Assembly (NCBI GenBank): GCA_937930305.1
Contig: CALGLE010000027.1
Coordinates: 1-40,454 of the forward strand
Length of the DNA: 40,454 nucleotides
Direction of reading: 5' to 3'
From: an uncultured Granulosicoccaceae bacterium
Lineage (GTDB): Bacteria; Pseudomonadota; Gammaproteobacteria; Granulosicoccales; Granulosicoccaceae
The notes under the pieces are model-generated. The model was not told where the DNA came from, did not search any database, and saw nothing but the letters and a program-made list of their open reading frames with translations. The position numbers and the translations under genes were made by a program. Within the stretch, counting starts at the first letter, position 1, and the number at the start of each line of letters is the position of its first letter. Of this stretch, positions 1-8,560 are shown piece after piece.

Positions 1-92
1 CGGCCGCAAGGATGCCGCCGCGAAGCCTACAAGGACGTACTAGTAGCGCCCACAGCTTAAAACCCTCCCAACCGCATAAGCGCCGGCCCACT

Positions 93-968
93 TCAACGAA
101 CTAATACGACTGGTATCTGACAAGCCCGAAGCATCTCAGTCGTCGTAGACCCAATCAACAAACTGCGAATGCGAGAGTGCCCATAAGCCCCCATCAGCAG
201 TAAATCAATGTCGCGTTCGGCAACTTGTTCGGCAAGCACTTTTTCGGGCATACCGTTTAAATGTTCTGTGGTGACCGATGCGGCTACTTCGCGCAATCGC
301 CCAGCAGCGTTGTCTAATTTACCTTGCAACAAGGATGAATCAGAACCGACAGTAAGCAAATGACATTCTAAGTGTTGTAACGCAGGCATTTGCGCCATCA
401 GATCAATGGCTTTCTCAACACTCTTGCCACCATCGTATGCCACCATGATGCGTTGTATCGGTGAGAAAGTACGCGAGGCTACCAGTATGGGTTTTTGACT
501 TTGGCGAACGACGCGTTCTAAGTTTGATCCTAAGTGCAGGGATTCAAAATCGGCGGCTTCACCGCGTTTGCCAATCATCACTAAACTGGCCTCAGTTTCC
601 AATGCTGAAACTGTTTCAGCTAGTTCGCCGTGACGTAATCGAGTGGTTACCCGTTCAACGCCTGCGGCTAACAAACGTTCTTTTGCATCATCCAAAATAG
701 CGCGGCCGTGTTCTTGCGCTAACCGTGCGCGTTGCACATCTAAGTCACTCAATTCTTCCAGTAATGCGCTGCGTGCGCCTAAGCCAATACTGCCACTGAG
801 ATCGGTGCGCTCTTCTCCGCCATCACGACGAGTCAGTACGTGCACCACATCCACAGCGGCATTCAAACGTTTAGCGACCCAAGCCGCATGGTCACACACG
901 CTTTCGGCATACATGGACCCGTCAATGACGACCAGGATTCGGGTGGTGATGATGTCTTTATCGCTCAT
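93..968 (-). CDS. Universal stress protein, tandem UspA domains
   Basis: A 291-residue cytoplasmic protein with two UspA folds in series. The first begins near ILVVIDGSMYAES (about residues 11-23) and ends near residue 165; the second begins at RIMVAYDGG and ends at the C-terminus. The second copy carries the classic nucleotide-binding pattern G-x2-G-x9-G-S/T (GAYGHSRIRSLLIGST), so ATP binding is likely there. The first copy has a looser GKRGEA...GSN version. The ATG lies 2 nt after the stop of the SulP gene, so the two are almost certainly cotranscribed and probably translationally coupled. Tandem UspA proteins of this size are common in proteobacteria and act as soluble stress or energy-state effectors. 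The specific partner here is inferred from context only: it may modulate the upstream transporter. Confidence 0.92.
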   Translation of the reverse strand: MSDKDIITTRILVVIDGSMYAESVCDHAAWVAKRLNAAVDVVHVLTRRDGGEERTDLSGSIGLGARSALLEELSDLDVQRARLAQEHGRAILDDAKERLLAAGVERVTTRLRHGELAETVSALETEASLVMIGKRGEAADFESLHLGSNLERVVRQSQKPILVASRTFSPIQRIMVAYDGGKSVEKAIDLMAQMPALQHLECHLLTVGSDSSLLQGKLDNAAGRLREVAASVTTEHLNGMPEKVLAEQVAERDIDLLLMGAYGHSRIRSLLIGSTTTEMLRACQIPVVLVR

Positions 969-970
969 GC

Positions 971-2461
971 TTAGTGCTCCAACAGCTTGTCGAGGGCACC
1001 GGGCTTGTCGTGCTCGCCCAAGTCATCGACGATGGTTTTGCTCGCTTCGTTCATGCCGATGATTTCTACCTCAGCACCTTCACGACGATACTTCAAAACC
1101 ACCGTATCGACCATAGCCACGCTCGAGATATCCCAAATATGGGCATCGCTAACGTCAATAATGACCTTATCCAACGCTTCTTTGAAGTCGAAGGAATCAG
1201 CAAAATCATCGACGGAGGCAAAAAACAGTTGCCCTTCTACCACGTACGTTCGGGTGTAGCCGTCTTCTGACAAGGTGGTGGTAACACGAAACAACTGAGC
1301 GATTTTCCACGCAAAGAAAATTCCGGATAACAACACACCAACGCCCACCCCGATGGCCAAATTATGCGTGGCAATCACCACAACGACGGTGGCTAACATG
1401 ACGATTGAGGAGCTGCGAGGGTGTGTGCGCAAATTTAGGATAGACGTCCAACTGAAGGTACCGATGGAGACCATGATCATGATGGCAACTAATGCGGCCA
1501 TAGGAATGCGGCTGACCCAATCGGATAAGAAAACAATCATTAAGAGTAAAAATATACCTGCGCAAAACGTGGATAAACGCCCTCGCCCGCCGGACTTTAC
1601 GTTAATGATCGATTGCCCGATCATGGCGCAACCTGCCATGCCACCAATAAAGCCTGTGCAAAAGTTCGCAATCCCCTGACCAATACACTCACGATTTTTA
1701 TCACTTTTGGTATCGGTGAGTTCATCAACAATAGATGCTGTCATAAGAGATTCCAACAATCCCACGGCAGCCACAGCAGCCGAATACGGCAGGATGATCA
1801 TGAAGGTTTCAAATGTCAGTGGAATGTCGGGGATTAAAAAGATGGGTAAGGTATCGGGCAGTTCACCCATGTCACCAACGGTACGTAAATCCAAACCCAG
1901 TGCCAGGGTGATCACGGTTAACACGATGATGCACACTAATGGGGATGGCACCACGTTGGTGACACGCGGCAACAGATAAATGATGCCCAAGCCAGCTGCC
2001 ACCATGACGTACGTCAGCATCGGTACATTAATCAATTCGGGCAATTGCGCCATAAAAATCAATATGGCCAGTGCGTTGACAAAACCTGTCATCACCGAAC
2101 GCGATATAAATCGCATGAAATAACCCATCTTCAAAAAGCCTGCAATCACTTGCAAGACGCCGGCGAGTACCGTGGCTGCCAACAAATATTGCAGCCCATG
2201 GTCTTTAACCAAAGTCACCATCAGCACGGCAGTGGCCGCGGTTGCTGCCGAAATCATGCCCGGTCTGCCGCCCGTAATGGCCACAATGACTGCAATAGAG
2301 AACGAGGCATACAGACCAATTTTCGGGTCAACGCCGGCAATAATGCTGAACGCGATGGCCTCGGGAATGAGCGCTAAGGCCACAACCAGGCCTGCCAACA
2401 GATCGGCACGAACATTTCCGAACCACTCACGGCGCAGTTGGGATAAAGTTTTTGGATTCAT
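971..2461 (-). CDS. SulP/SLC26-family anion transporter with STAS domain
   Basis: An inner-membrane permease of about 496 residues. The N-terminal signature [18 protein letters not shown] is diagnostic of SulP transporters and is followed by 10 or more hydrophobic segments. The last roughly 100 residues form a cytoplasmic STAS domain (from about [10 protein letters not shown], with the [16 protein letters not shown] strand-helix). The substrate could be sulfate, bicarbonate or another anion; sequence alone does not decide, and no cys or carboxysome genes are nearby. I chose ATG at 2461 because the family usually starts just before the RREWF segment. An in-frame GTG at 2479 would add six residues, and neither has a strong ribosome binding site. 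It is first in an operon with the universal stress protein gene. Confidence 0.92.
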   Translation of the reverse strand: MNPKTLSQLRREWFGNVRADLLAGLVVALALIPEAIAFSIIAGVDPKIGLYASFSIAVIVAITGGRPGMISAATAATAVLMVTLVKDHGLQYLLAATVLAGVLQVIAGFLKMGYFMRFISRSVMTGFVNALAILIFMAQLPELINVPMLTYVMVAAGLGIIYLLPRVTNVVPSPLVCIIVLTVITLALGLDLRTVGDMGELPDTLPIFLIPDIPLTFETFMIILPYSAAVAAVGLLESLMTASIVDELTDTKSDKNRECIGQGIANFCTGFIGGMAGCAMIGQSIINVKSGGRGRLSTFCAGIFLLLMIVFLSDWVSRIPMAALVAIMIMVSIGTFSWTSILNLRTHPRSSSIVMLATVVVVIATHNLAIGVGVGVLLSGIFFAWKIAQLFRVTTTLSEDGYTRTYVVEGQLFFASVDDFADSFDFKEALDKVIIDVSDAHIWDISSVAMVDTVVLKYRREGAEVEIIGMNEASKTIVDDLGEHDKPGALDKLLEH

Positions 2462-2838
2462 GTAGGGTGACTCTTGCACCGACTAAGCCAATCTGGAGAA
2501 CACTCATTCGCGGCAAGATGAATGCCTTGTCGGTGGCGAATTTCTGGCGGCATGTTCTGCGGTGTGTATGGCTGAGTTGGAACAACGCAACGATGAGTTA
2601 GTCGGGCCAAGAACTGTACCGCCTCAGCGCCCGCTCAACCCACACAACTGTCGACTAATTCTTGTGCTTATACGCGCAGGCATGCAGCAATAAAGACGCT
2701 TGATCAGCGGCGATTGCAAGCCGGTCTAACCCAAGCGATCCAATGTTCATTGGTTTGCCAAGGACGGCGTCTAAAACACGATCCTCTGTGAACTGCGTCT
2801 AAATGTGGACCCTATATAGATTGGATCGAGCAAACCCA

Positions 2839-2866
2839 GTGTCCATATCTTAGCGCCAGTGGACAC
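2839..2866. promoter_or_regulatory. Inverted repeat GTGTCCA-N14-TGGACAC
   Basis: The 7-bp arms at 2839-2845 and 2860-2866 are perfectly complementary, with 14 nt between. A related half site TGTGGACC lies just upstream at 2804-2811. The site sits 66-93 bp before the lipoprotein ATG, where an activator or repressor could bind. There is no T-run, so it is not a terminator. The regulatory role is inferred. Confidence 0.4.
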
Positions 2867-2884
2867 TTAGGGTAATCGGGAAAT

Positions 2885-2898
2885 GTGTATATTTACAC
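2885..2898. promoter_or_regulatory. Inverted repeat GTGTA-N4-TACAC
   Basis: A 14-bp AT-rich dyad, 34-47 bp upstream of the lipoprotein ATG, in the position expected for the promoter or an operator of that gene. A second perfect palindrome, CGGAATTTCCG, follows at 2919-2929 and overlaps the likely ribosome binding site. It could be an operator or an mRNA structure at the start. Confidence 0.35.
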
Positions 2899-2931
2899 CT
2901 CAAACAATAATCACAAAACGGAATTTCCGAT

Positions 2932-3486
2932 ATGCACCAGTTTTTCAAGGCCTCTTGGCTTCTTCCACTTGTGTTGCTTAGCGCTTGCAGTTCAAGCGAC
3001 AAATCAACCACTATGGCCAATATGGAGGCAAGTGATCCAATGACGGATCCACTTGTGGAGCAACCTTTAACAACACCCACTACACCGGCAACACCTTCCA
3101 CACTGATGGACCCCGCAAGTTCGAGCGATACATCAGCCATTGCGGGACTTTGGAATGATACGGAAATCGATGAATCTTCTGGCTTGGAAGATGTTGTTTA
3201 CATACGAATAACCGCGACGGGTGAATTTTCAATCATTGACTACTTCGGCGATGAATTCGACAACTTAGGCGATTGCTATTTAGTTTCTGAGCAAACTATA
3301 ACTAACCTAGGCAATGATCGTTATGAAATTGTCGATGATGAAGACATTTTCGTGTTCACCGCCGTCGTAAACGATGAAGGCAACCTTCGTCTAACCAACG
3401 AGACTGATGACTTTACTGGAATTCTGCCACCATTGTCATTTGATCTGCCCGATCCGTTACCACTGTGTGAACCTTCGATCCAATAA
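2932..3486 (+). CDS. Unrecognised outer-membrane-type lipoprotein
   Basis: A 184-residue protein with a type II signal peptide: a hydrophobic stretch (WLLPLVLLSAC) ends in lipobox L-S-A-C with Cys19 as the lipidated residue. There is no Asp at +2, so outer-membrane sorting by Lol is expected. A Thr/Pro-rich linker (about residues 40-60) leads to an acidic globular part from about residue 65 with repeated hydrophobic-aromatic strands (YIRITATGEFSIIDYF). The layout, Ser/Thr linker then a small beta domain with a GLWNDTEIDESSG opening, resembles calycin or lipocalin-like lipoproteins, but I cannot assign a family. It is a monocistronic gene facing away from SulP and convergent with the J-domain gene. 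It may be lineage-restricted. Confidence 0.75.
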   Translation: MHQFFKASWLLPLVLLSACSSSDKSTTMANMEASDPMTDPLVEQPLTTPTTPATPSTLMDPASSSDTSAIAGLWNDTEIDESSGLEDVVYIRITATGEFSIIDYFGDEFDNLGDCYLVSEQTITNLGNDRYEIVDDEDIFVFTAVVNDEGNLRLTNETDDFTGILPPLSFDLPDPLPLCEPSIQ

Positions 3487-3522
3487 TCACCCAACAAATA
3501 GATGATGGCAAGGAGGCCATCT

Positions 3523-4290
3523 CTATAACAAATGATCGCGAGCGGCGTTGATTTTTGTCGCAAGGTAAGTGCTTCCACCCTTATCCGGGTGCATTTTGCC
3601 AATCAATGATCGATGAGCTTTTGTGATCTCTTCCCTTGAGGCACCGGGCTCCAAACCCAAAATATCCAACGCCTCTTGATCACTCATGTCGCTTGAGGCT
3701 GTTGGAGTGTTAGCACCACCCGCCCCACCGGCTCCCCCACCCCCAAAATGCTTACTGTGATAACGCGCTAAGTACACGTTCAGTAATCGCATGGCTTCAG
3801 GATCAGTTGCGCTGCAGTGATTGAGTAGGTCTTTTAGCTCGCCCACGGATAATTCATTCAAGCTATAGCCTTCGAATTGTCCACGCTTTACGGTGCCGTT
3901 CATTTCTCCGGTGGCGTGATCAAAGATCATTACCAAGGTTGCGGTTTGCACACGAGATCGGCCGGTGTTTGCACCACCAGATGGGCCATGAGGATTGGCG
4001 CTACCTGCGTTAGAAATCGTTTCGCCAAAAAAGCTTTTTAACTGCGGGAAGTAACGAATCAAAAACGGTGCGAAACGTTTAAAACGTGTGACTAATGTCA
4101 TCGCGGCCCCTAAGGGTGCCAACAAGACATTGGCACGGCCCGTGGCCACGGCCAACAAAATGATCAAGCCAACAACAATGACGGCAATCTTTATGTGGCC
4201 CTTGCGCCCTTCGGCAAGCAACTGTTTGCCGTAGGTGAGGTAGATGAGATAACCCACACCCAGAATGACTAGGAACATAATGCCTGTCAT
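3523..4290 (-). CDS. Membrane-anchored J-domain protein, Pam18/TIM14-like
   Basis: A 255-residue protein. Two hydrophobic segments lie near the N-terminus (about residues 4-20 and 32-50). A Gly/Ala-rich middle region has a DUF-like stretch (ATLVMIFDHATGEMNG), and a J domain ends the protein. The J domain has the HPD tripeptide within KMHPDKGGSTYLATKINAA, the short HPDKGGS-x-YLATKIN form typical of mitochondrial Pam18/TIM14 and its bacterial relatives rather than DnaJ. It should stimulate DnaK ATPase at the inner membrane. The gene starts 12 nt after dnaJ ends and is the last gene of the hrcA-grpE-dnaK-dnaJ cluster, so DnaK is the obvious partner. Function beyond J-domain cochaperone activity is unknown. 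Confidence 0.85.
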   Translation of the reverse strand: MTGIMFLVILGVGYLIYLTYGKQLLAEGRKGHIKIAVIVVGLIILLAVATGRANVLLAPLGAAMTLVTRFKRFAPFLIRYFPQLKSFFGETISNAGSANPHGPSGGANTGRSRVQTATLVMIFDHATGEMNGTVKRGQFEGYSLNELSVGELKDLLNHCSATDPEAMRLLNVYLARYHSKHFGGGGAGGAGGANTPTASSDMSDQEALDILGLEPGASREEITKAHRSLIGKMHPDKGGSTYLATKINAARDHLL

Positions 4291-4302
4291 TAGAACAGGC
4301 CC

Positions 4303-5448
4303 TTAGCTGCGTAGATCATCAAAGAACTTCTTTACACCACCCAACCAATCATGCGCTTGCGGGCTGTGTTTTTTTGCGTTATCGCCACTGATGGTGTCAT
4401 GAAAAGCCATCAACAAATCCCGCTGTTGCTTTGACAAATTAACCGGCGTTTCTACCCGCACTTTGCACAGTAGATCACCCACGGCGCCACCGCGCACAGG
4501 CTTGACCCCCTTACCGCGCAAGCGAAACGTTTTCTCGCTTTGTGTGCCTGCGGGAATTTTCAATTTCACTTTGCCTTCGAGCGTGGGCACTTCCAGTTCA
4601 CCACCTATGGTGGCTGTTGCAAAGTTGATGGGCACGGTACACATTAGGTCGGCATGGTCGCGTTGGAATATCGCGTGCGGAGCGACGTTGATGGCCACGT
4701 ATAAATCCCCCGCCGGCCCACCACTGTCACTCATCTCGCCCTCGCCCGACAAACGAATTTTGTCGCCGGTATCCACACCCGGTGGAATCTTCACAGACAA
4801 GGTTTTATCTTTTTGTGATCGACCCTGGCCACGACATTTAGGGCATGGATCGGTGATGACTTTGCCTTTACCGCGACACGCAGGACACGGCTGCTGCACC
4901 GAGAAAAAACCCTGCTGCATGCGCACTTGACCGTTGCCGTGACAGGTGGGGCAACTGCTTGGGGTTGTGCCGCGTTTCGCGCCACTGCCATCGCAGGCAT
5001 CACAGGCTACATGGGTTGGAATTTTGAGTTCAGTGGTGGTGCCGGCAACCGCGTCTTCTAAACCAATTTCCAGGTTGTACTGCAAGTCGTCCCCACGGTA
5101 AACCCGAGGACCTCGGCTTCGACCACCACCTCCACCACCGCCAAAAATGTCGCCGAACACATCGCCAAAAATATCGTTGATGTCAGCGCCACCAAAGCCG
5201 CCTTGCCCACCTCCGGGTTGATGATTCACCGCGTCGTGACCAAACTGGTCGTAGGCCTGACGCTTTTGAGGATCTTTCAATACCTCAAACGCTTCTTTAG
5301 CTTCTTTAAACTTTTCCGCTGCTGCTTCATCATCCGCGTTCCGATCGGGATGGTATTTCATCGCCAATCGGCGATACGCTTTTTTTAGCGCAGGTTCGTC
5401 AGCGCTTCGTTCAACGCCAAGAATTTCGTAATAATCCCGTTTAGACAT
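4303..5448 (-). CDS. dnaJ: Chaperone protein DnaJ
   Basis: A full-length 381-residue type I Hsp40. The N-terminal J domain has HPD (in [10 protein letters not shown]) for DnaK stimulation. It is followed by a Gly/Phe-rich linker (about residues 75-115) and a zinc-binding region with all four CxxCxGxG repeats ([32 protein letters not shown]). The C-terminal substrate-binding and dimerisation domains complete the protein. It delivers unfolded clients to DnaK and reads as fully functional. It lies 101 bp downstream of dnaK, and an intrinsic terminator in that gap may reduce its transcription relative to dnaK. Confidence 0.98.
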   Translation of the reverse strand: MSKRDYYEILGVERSADEPALKKAYRRLAMKYHPDRNADDEAAAEKFKEAKEAFEVLKDPQKRQAYDQFGHDAVNHQPGGGQGGFGGADINDIFGDVFGDIFGGGGGGGRSRGPRVYRGDDLQYNLEIGLEDAVAGTTTELKIPTHVACDACDGSGAKRGTTPSSCPTCHGNGQVRMQQGFFSVQQPCPACRGKGKVITDPCPKCRGQGRSQKDKTLSVKIPPGVDTGDKIRLSGEGEMSDSGGPAGDLYVAINVAPHAIFQRDHADLMCTVPINFATATIGGELEVPTLEGKVKLKIPAGTQSEKTFRLRGKGVKPVRGGAVGDLLCKVRVETPVNLSKQQRDLLMAFHDTISGDNAKKHSPQAHDWLGGVKKFFDDLRS

Positions 5449-5481
5449 GGTTGGATTTCAAATACCGGAACTTTTAAACTT

Positions 5482-5512
5482 AAAAAAGCCCGGAAGTAAA
5501 TTACCCCCGGGC
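5482..5512 (-). terminator. Intrinsic terminator or attenuator between dnaK and dnaJ
   Basis: Read on the minus strand, a 6-bp GC stem (GCCCGG / CCGGGC, arms 5507-5512 and 5488-5493) is followed directly by six T residues (5487-5482). This is a textbook rho-independent shape. Because dnaJ and the second J-protein gene follow in the same direction with no obvious strong promoter, it probably acts as a partial terminator that sets the DnaK:DnaJ ratio. Confidence 0.7.
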
Positions 5513-5549
5513 CTGATAGAAACAACTTAAAACAAAGACTGACCCGAGC

Positions 5550-7478
5550 TTATCCGGCTTTGTCTTCTTTCACTTCTTCAAACTCTGCGTCCACTGCATC
5601 ATCAGCTTCAGCGCTTTGCTCACTAGCGCCCGCTGCATCACCTGCAGGAGCATCACCGCCTTGTTGAGCATACGCACGTTCAGCCAGTTTTGCTGTGGTT
5701 TCGCTCAACGCGGCAACCTTGGCTTCAATGGCTTCCTTGTCTTCGCTATCCAGTACCGCTTTAAGCTCAGCCAACTTAGCTTCAATTTCACTTTTCTCGC
5801 CGTCTTCCATTTGATCGGCCAGATCAGTCATCGATTTTTCCGTGCCGTGAATCAATTGTTCCGCTTGGTTACGCGTATCAATTAATTCACGAGTTTTCGC
5901 ATCTTCTGCAGCATGCTCTTCCGCATCCTTCACCATGCGATCAATCTCGTCATCAGATAAACCACTGGAGGCTTTAATCACAATGGATTGCTGCTTACCG
6001 GTGGCCTTATCTTTCGCTGACACATTCATGATGCCGTTGGCGTCGATATCAAAGGTCACTTCAATTTGCGGCACACCCCGAGGAGAAGGTGGGATGTCGG
6101 CTAAATCAAAACGGCCCAATGATTTGTTACCACCAGCAATTTCACGCTCACCTTGCAATACATGCACGGTTACTGCGGTTTGGTTGTCGTCAGCGGTACT
6201 GAACACCTGTTGAGCTTTGGTCGGAATGGTGGTGTTCTTATCGATGAGTTTAGTCATTACGCCGCCGAGTGTTTCAATTCCCAGCGATAGTGGCGTGACA
6301 TCAAGCAGTAATACATCTTTAACTTGACCACCTAACACACCGCCTTGAATCGCAGCACCCACGGCCACGGCTTCATCGGGGTTTACGTCTTTTCGAGGTT
6401 CTTTACCGAAAAAATCTTTAACCGTCTCTTGCACTTTCGGCATGCGGGTTTGACCGCCGACCATGATGACGTCTTCAATTTCGGACGCTGACATACCAGC
6501 ATCTTTCAACGCCATTTTGCAAGGATCAATGGTGCGAGCTACCAAGTCTTCAACCAAGGATTCCAACTTAGCGCGAGTCACTTTAATGTTTAAGTGCTTC
6601 GGACCTGTGGCATCGGCTGTGATGTAAGGCAAGTTCACATCGGTTTGCTGCGTGCTAGAGAGTTCGATCTTCGCTTTCTCAGCACCTTCCTTTAAGCGTT
6701 GCAACGCTAATGGGTCGCTGTGCAAATCAATGCCAGATTCTTTTTTGAATTCATCCGCTAAGTATTCGATTAAGCGATTATCAAAATCTTCACCACCTAA
6801 GAAGGTGTCACCGTTCGTGGATAGCACTTCGAACTGATGCTCACCATCCACTTCAGCAATTTCAATAATAGAGATATCAAACGTACCGCCACCTAAGTCA
6901 TAGACCGCGATGGTTTTGTTACCGCGCTGCTTGTCCATGCCATAGGCAAGGGCTGCTGCGGTGGGCTCGTTGATGATGCGCTTGACGTCTAAGCCCGCAA
7001 TACGACCTGCGTCTTTGGTGGCTTGGCGTTGTGAATCGTTGAAGTAGGCCGGAACGGTGATAACCGCTTCGGTGACTTCTTGACCCAAATACTCTTCCGC
7101 AGTGGCTTTCATTTTCATGAGCACACGGGCGGCCACTTCAGGCGGCGCCATTTTCTTACCGGCCGCTTCTACCCAAGCATCGCCGTTGTCGGCTTTAATG
7201 ATGTTGTACGGCACCAAATCGATGTCTTTTTGCACAGCGTCTTCTTCAAAACGACGACCGATTAAGCGCTTCACACCATATAAGGTGTTTTTTGGATTCG
7301 TGACCGCCTGGCGTTTCGCCGGCTGACCCACAACCACTTCATCATCGTCACTGAACGCAACGATAGACGGCGTGGTGCGGTCCCCTTCGGCGTTCTCTAT
7401 GACACGGGGCTTATCCCCTTCCATGACCGCAACACACGAATTCGTCGTGCCTAGGTCGATACCAATGATGGTTCCCAT
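5550..7478 (-). CDS. dnaK: Chaperone protein DnaK (Hsp70)
   Basis: A full-length 642-residue Hsp70. The ATPase domain begins [16 protein letters not shown] and contains the second phosphate motif [10 protein letters not shown] and the [17 protein letters not shown] segment. The linker [13 protein letters not shown] leads to the substrate-binding beta domain and helical lid, and the protein ends in the acidic tail EEVKEDKAG that is typical of proteobacterial DnaK. It binds and releases unfolded polypeptides with DnaJ and GrpE, both encoded in the same cluster, and also controls sigma-32 where that factor exists. No unusual substitutions are visible. Confidence 0.99.
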   Translation of the reverse strand: MGTIIGIDLGTTNSCVAVMEGDKPRVIENAEGDRTTPSIVAFSDDDEVVVGQPAKRQAVTNPKNTLYGVKRLIGRRFEEDAVQKDIDLVPYNIIKADNGDAWVEAAGKKMAPPEVAARVLMKMKATAEEYLGQEVTEAVITVPAYFNDSQRQATKDAGRIAGLDVKRIINEPTAAALAYGMDKQRGNKTIAVYDLGGGTFDISIIEIAEVDGEHQFEVLSTNGDTFLGGEDFDNRLIEYLADEFKKESGIDLHSDPLALQRLKEGAEKAKIELSSTQQTDVNLPYITADATGPKHLNIKVTRAKLESLVEDLVARTIDPCKMALKDAGMSASEIEDVIMVGGQTRMPKVQETVKDFFGKEPRKDVNPDEAVAVGAAIQGGVLGGQVKDVLLLDVTPLSLGIETLGGVMTKLIDKNTTIPTKAQQVFSTADDNQTAVTVHVLQGEREIAGGNKSLGRFDLADIPPSPRGVPQIEVTFDIDANGIMNVSAKDKATGKQQSIVIKASSGLSDDEIDRMVKDAEEHAAEDAKTRELIDTRNQAEQLIHGTEKSMTDLADQMEDGEKSEIEAKLAELKAVLDSEDKEAIEAKVAALSETTAKLAERAYAQQGGDAPAGDAAGASEQSAEADDAVDAEFEEVKEDKAG

Positions 7479-7516
7479 GTTTCTTAAACCTGTTTTAAAC
7501 TTAAATTAAGACGAAA

Positions 7517-7534
7517 GACCCGCTTAGCGGCGTC
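7517..7534 (-). promoter_or_regulatory. Hairpin in the grpE-dnaK gap
   Basis: A compact stem (GAC-CCGCT / AGCGG-c-GTC, one bulged C) lies about 40-57 nt upstream of the dnaK ATG on the minus strand and is followed by a weak TTTCGTCTT tract. It could be a weak terminator, an mRNA processing or stability element, or part of a temperature-sensitive leader. The gap is 146 bp, long enough for a second promoter, but I cannot place one. Confidence 0.35.
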
Positions 7535-7624
7535 CCCAGATGCCAAACAACGTGTGGTTGTCGATTCCTTTTTCAATAGCCTAAGTAAGCTAAGCCGTGC
7601 AATCGACGCAGTTTGTTGCAATTC

Positions 7625-8470
7625 CTATTTCGAGACCGTGACCAAGGCCGGACGAATTAGCCGATCGTTCAAGGTATATCCCTTCTGCATGACGCCGATC
7701 ACGGTATTGGGCTCCTTGCCTTCCGCTTCCTGCATGGACATGGCCTGATGCACATTCGGGTCAAACTTTTGGTCCATCGGATCTACCTCCGAAATTTGAT
7801 TCTTTTCAAAGGCTTGAACTAGCAATTTTAGGGTCAATTCTGAGCCTTCGACGATTTTTGTTAGATCAGCGTCATCAGCACGGGCCGCCACCAGCCCCAT
7901 TTCCAAGCTGTCTTTGATCGGCAAAAGCTCATTAACAAAGCCTTCAATGGCAAATTTATGCGCATTCGCGACCTGCTTCTGAGCCCGTTTCCGCTCGTTC
8001 TCCAAATCGGCCTGCATGCGCAATATGCGATTCCAGTGCTCATCGACTTTGGCATTGGCCGCCGCGAGCTGCACTTCGACACCGTCAGTCTCATTTCCGG
8101 CTTCAGCCGAGAAATCCACGACCTTATCGTCTGAATCCGGCATACGCGCATCGTCAAAACCCAAGGGATCGTCGGCAGCATTGCTGACCGATTCCTCAGA
8201 TCCTTGCGAAGCATCCGAATCGTTGCCATCAGCGCCGGACCCGTCTGTTTCGGGGGCCGTGTCTGCGGCTGCCTTAGGATTGGCATCTTCCTCGGTTGGA
8301 ATTTGCGTTTCCGACGAATTCAGTGCCTCAGCATCGGAACCCTTGGCTTTCGCTTTGGCCGCGTCAATCGCCGCCGCTGCAATCGCCTCAGGACTTTGAT
8401 CGTCTGTAGGCTGGTTGTTTTCGGTTTCATTGTCCGAAGGACTCGCGTCCTCTGGTTTCTTAGACGTCAT
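7625..8470 (-). CDS. grpE: Nucleotide exchange factor GrpE with a long acidic N-terminal extension
   Basis: A protein of 281 residues against roughly 190-200 for most GrpE. The C-terminal half is canonical: a coiled coil (HWNRILRMQADLENERKRA), then FVNELLPIKDSLEMGL and the beta-wing ending VIGVMQKGYTLNDRLIRPA. The first roughly 125 residues are low-complexity and rich in Asp, Glu, Ser and Ala, and are probably disordered. GrpE dimers release ADP from DnaK. I prefer ATG at 8470; an upstream in-frame TTG at 8485 would add five residues. The gene follows hrcA by about 90 bp and precedes dnaK. A candidate heat-shock promoter lies just upstream. Confidence 0.96.
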   Translation of the reverse strand: MTSKKPEDASPSDNETENNQPTDDQSPEAIAAAAIDAAKAKAKGSDAEALNSSETQIPTEEDANPKAAADTAPETDGSGADGNDSDASQGSEESVSNAADDPLGFDDARMPDSDDKVVDFSAEAGNETDGVEVQLAAANAKVDEHWNRILRMQADLENERKRAQKQVANAHKFAIEGFVNELLPIKDSLEMGLVAARADDADLTKIVEGSELTLKLLVQAFEKNQISEVDPMDQKFDPNVHQAMSMQEAEGKEPNTVIGVMQKGYTLNDRLIRPALVTVSK

Positions 8471-8506
8471 GCCTATTCCATTCAAAGGTGTAACTTCAAA
8501 GCGCGA

Positions 8507-8535
8507 ATTATGGAGCCTAGTGCCAAGAGTTCAAT
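8507..8535 (-). promoter_or_regulatory. Candidate sigma-32 promoter for grpE
   Basis: Read on minus, TTGAA (8534-8530) is followed after 14 nt by CTCCATAAT (8515-8507). This approximates the sigma-32 consensus CTTGAA / CCCCATNT at accepted spacing and would place the transcript start about 30 nt upstream of the grpE ATG. The match is partial (one mismatch in each core). It would let grpE-dnaK respond to heat independently of the hrcA promoter. Confidence 0.4.
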
Positions 8536-8560
8536 ACCTATTTAGGCAAAAACTCTGGTA

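Larger units (their letters stand above)
2480..2931. other. Gene-free stretch between the SulP and lipoprotein genes
   Basis: This 450-bp divergent intergenic region is the longest in the window. No tRNA, recognisable RNA family or credible gene is visible. A frame open from 2487 to 2693 on plus (ATG at 2568, 41 codons) has no ribosome binding site and resembles nothing I know. The right half contains a 9-bp direct repeat GCGTCTAAA (2767-2775 and 2795-2803), and the last 100 bp holds several dyads listed separately. It must also carry the promoters of both flanking genes, but I cannot place convincing -35/-10 pairs. Confidence 0.6.

Noticed and set aside
1..60. Possible 3' end of a plus-strand gene ending in TAA at 58-60
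   Set aside because: Only 19 codons are inside the window, the other two forward frames are also open for a while, and nothing in the residues is recognisable.
2487..2693. Open plus-strand frame in the long intergenic region, with ATG at 2568 giving 41 residues
   Set aside because: No ribosome binding site, no recognisable sequence and an odd composition; it may be decayed or non-coding DNA. A self-search of the genome for repeats of this segment would decide.
3511..3528. GATGGC / GCCATC hairpin between the lipoprotein and J-protein genes as a terminator
   Set aside because: Only 6 bp with no T-run on either strand.
7541..7624. Sigma-32 promoter upstream of dnaK (ATTGAAA on minus)
   Set aside because: No CCCCAT-like -10 at acceptable spacing.
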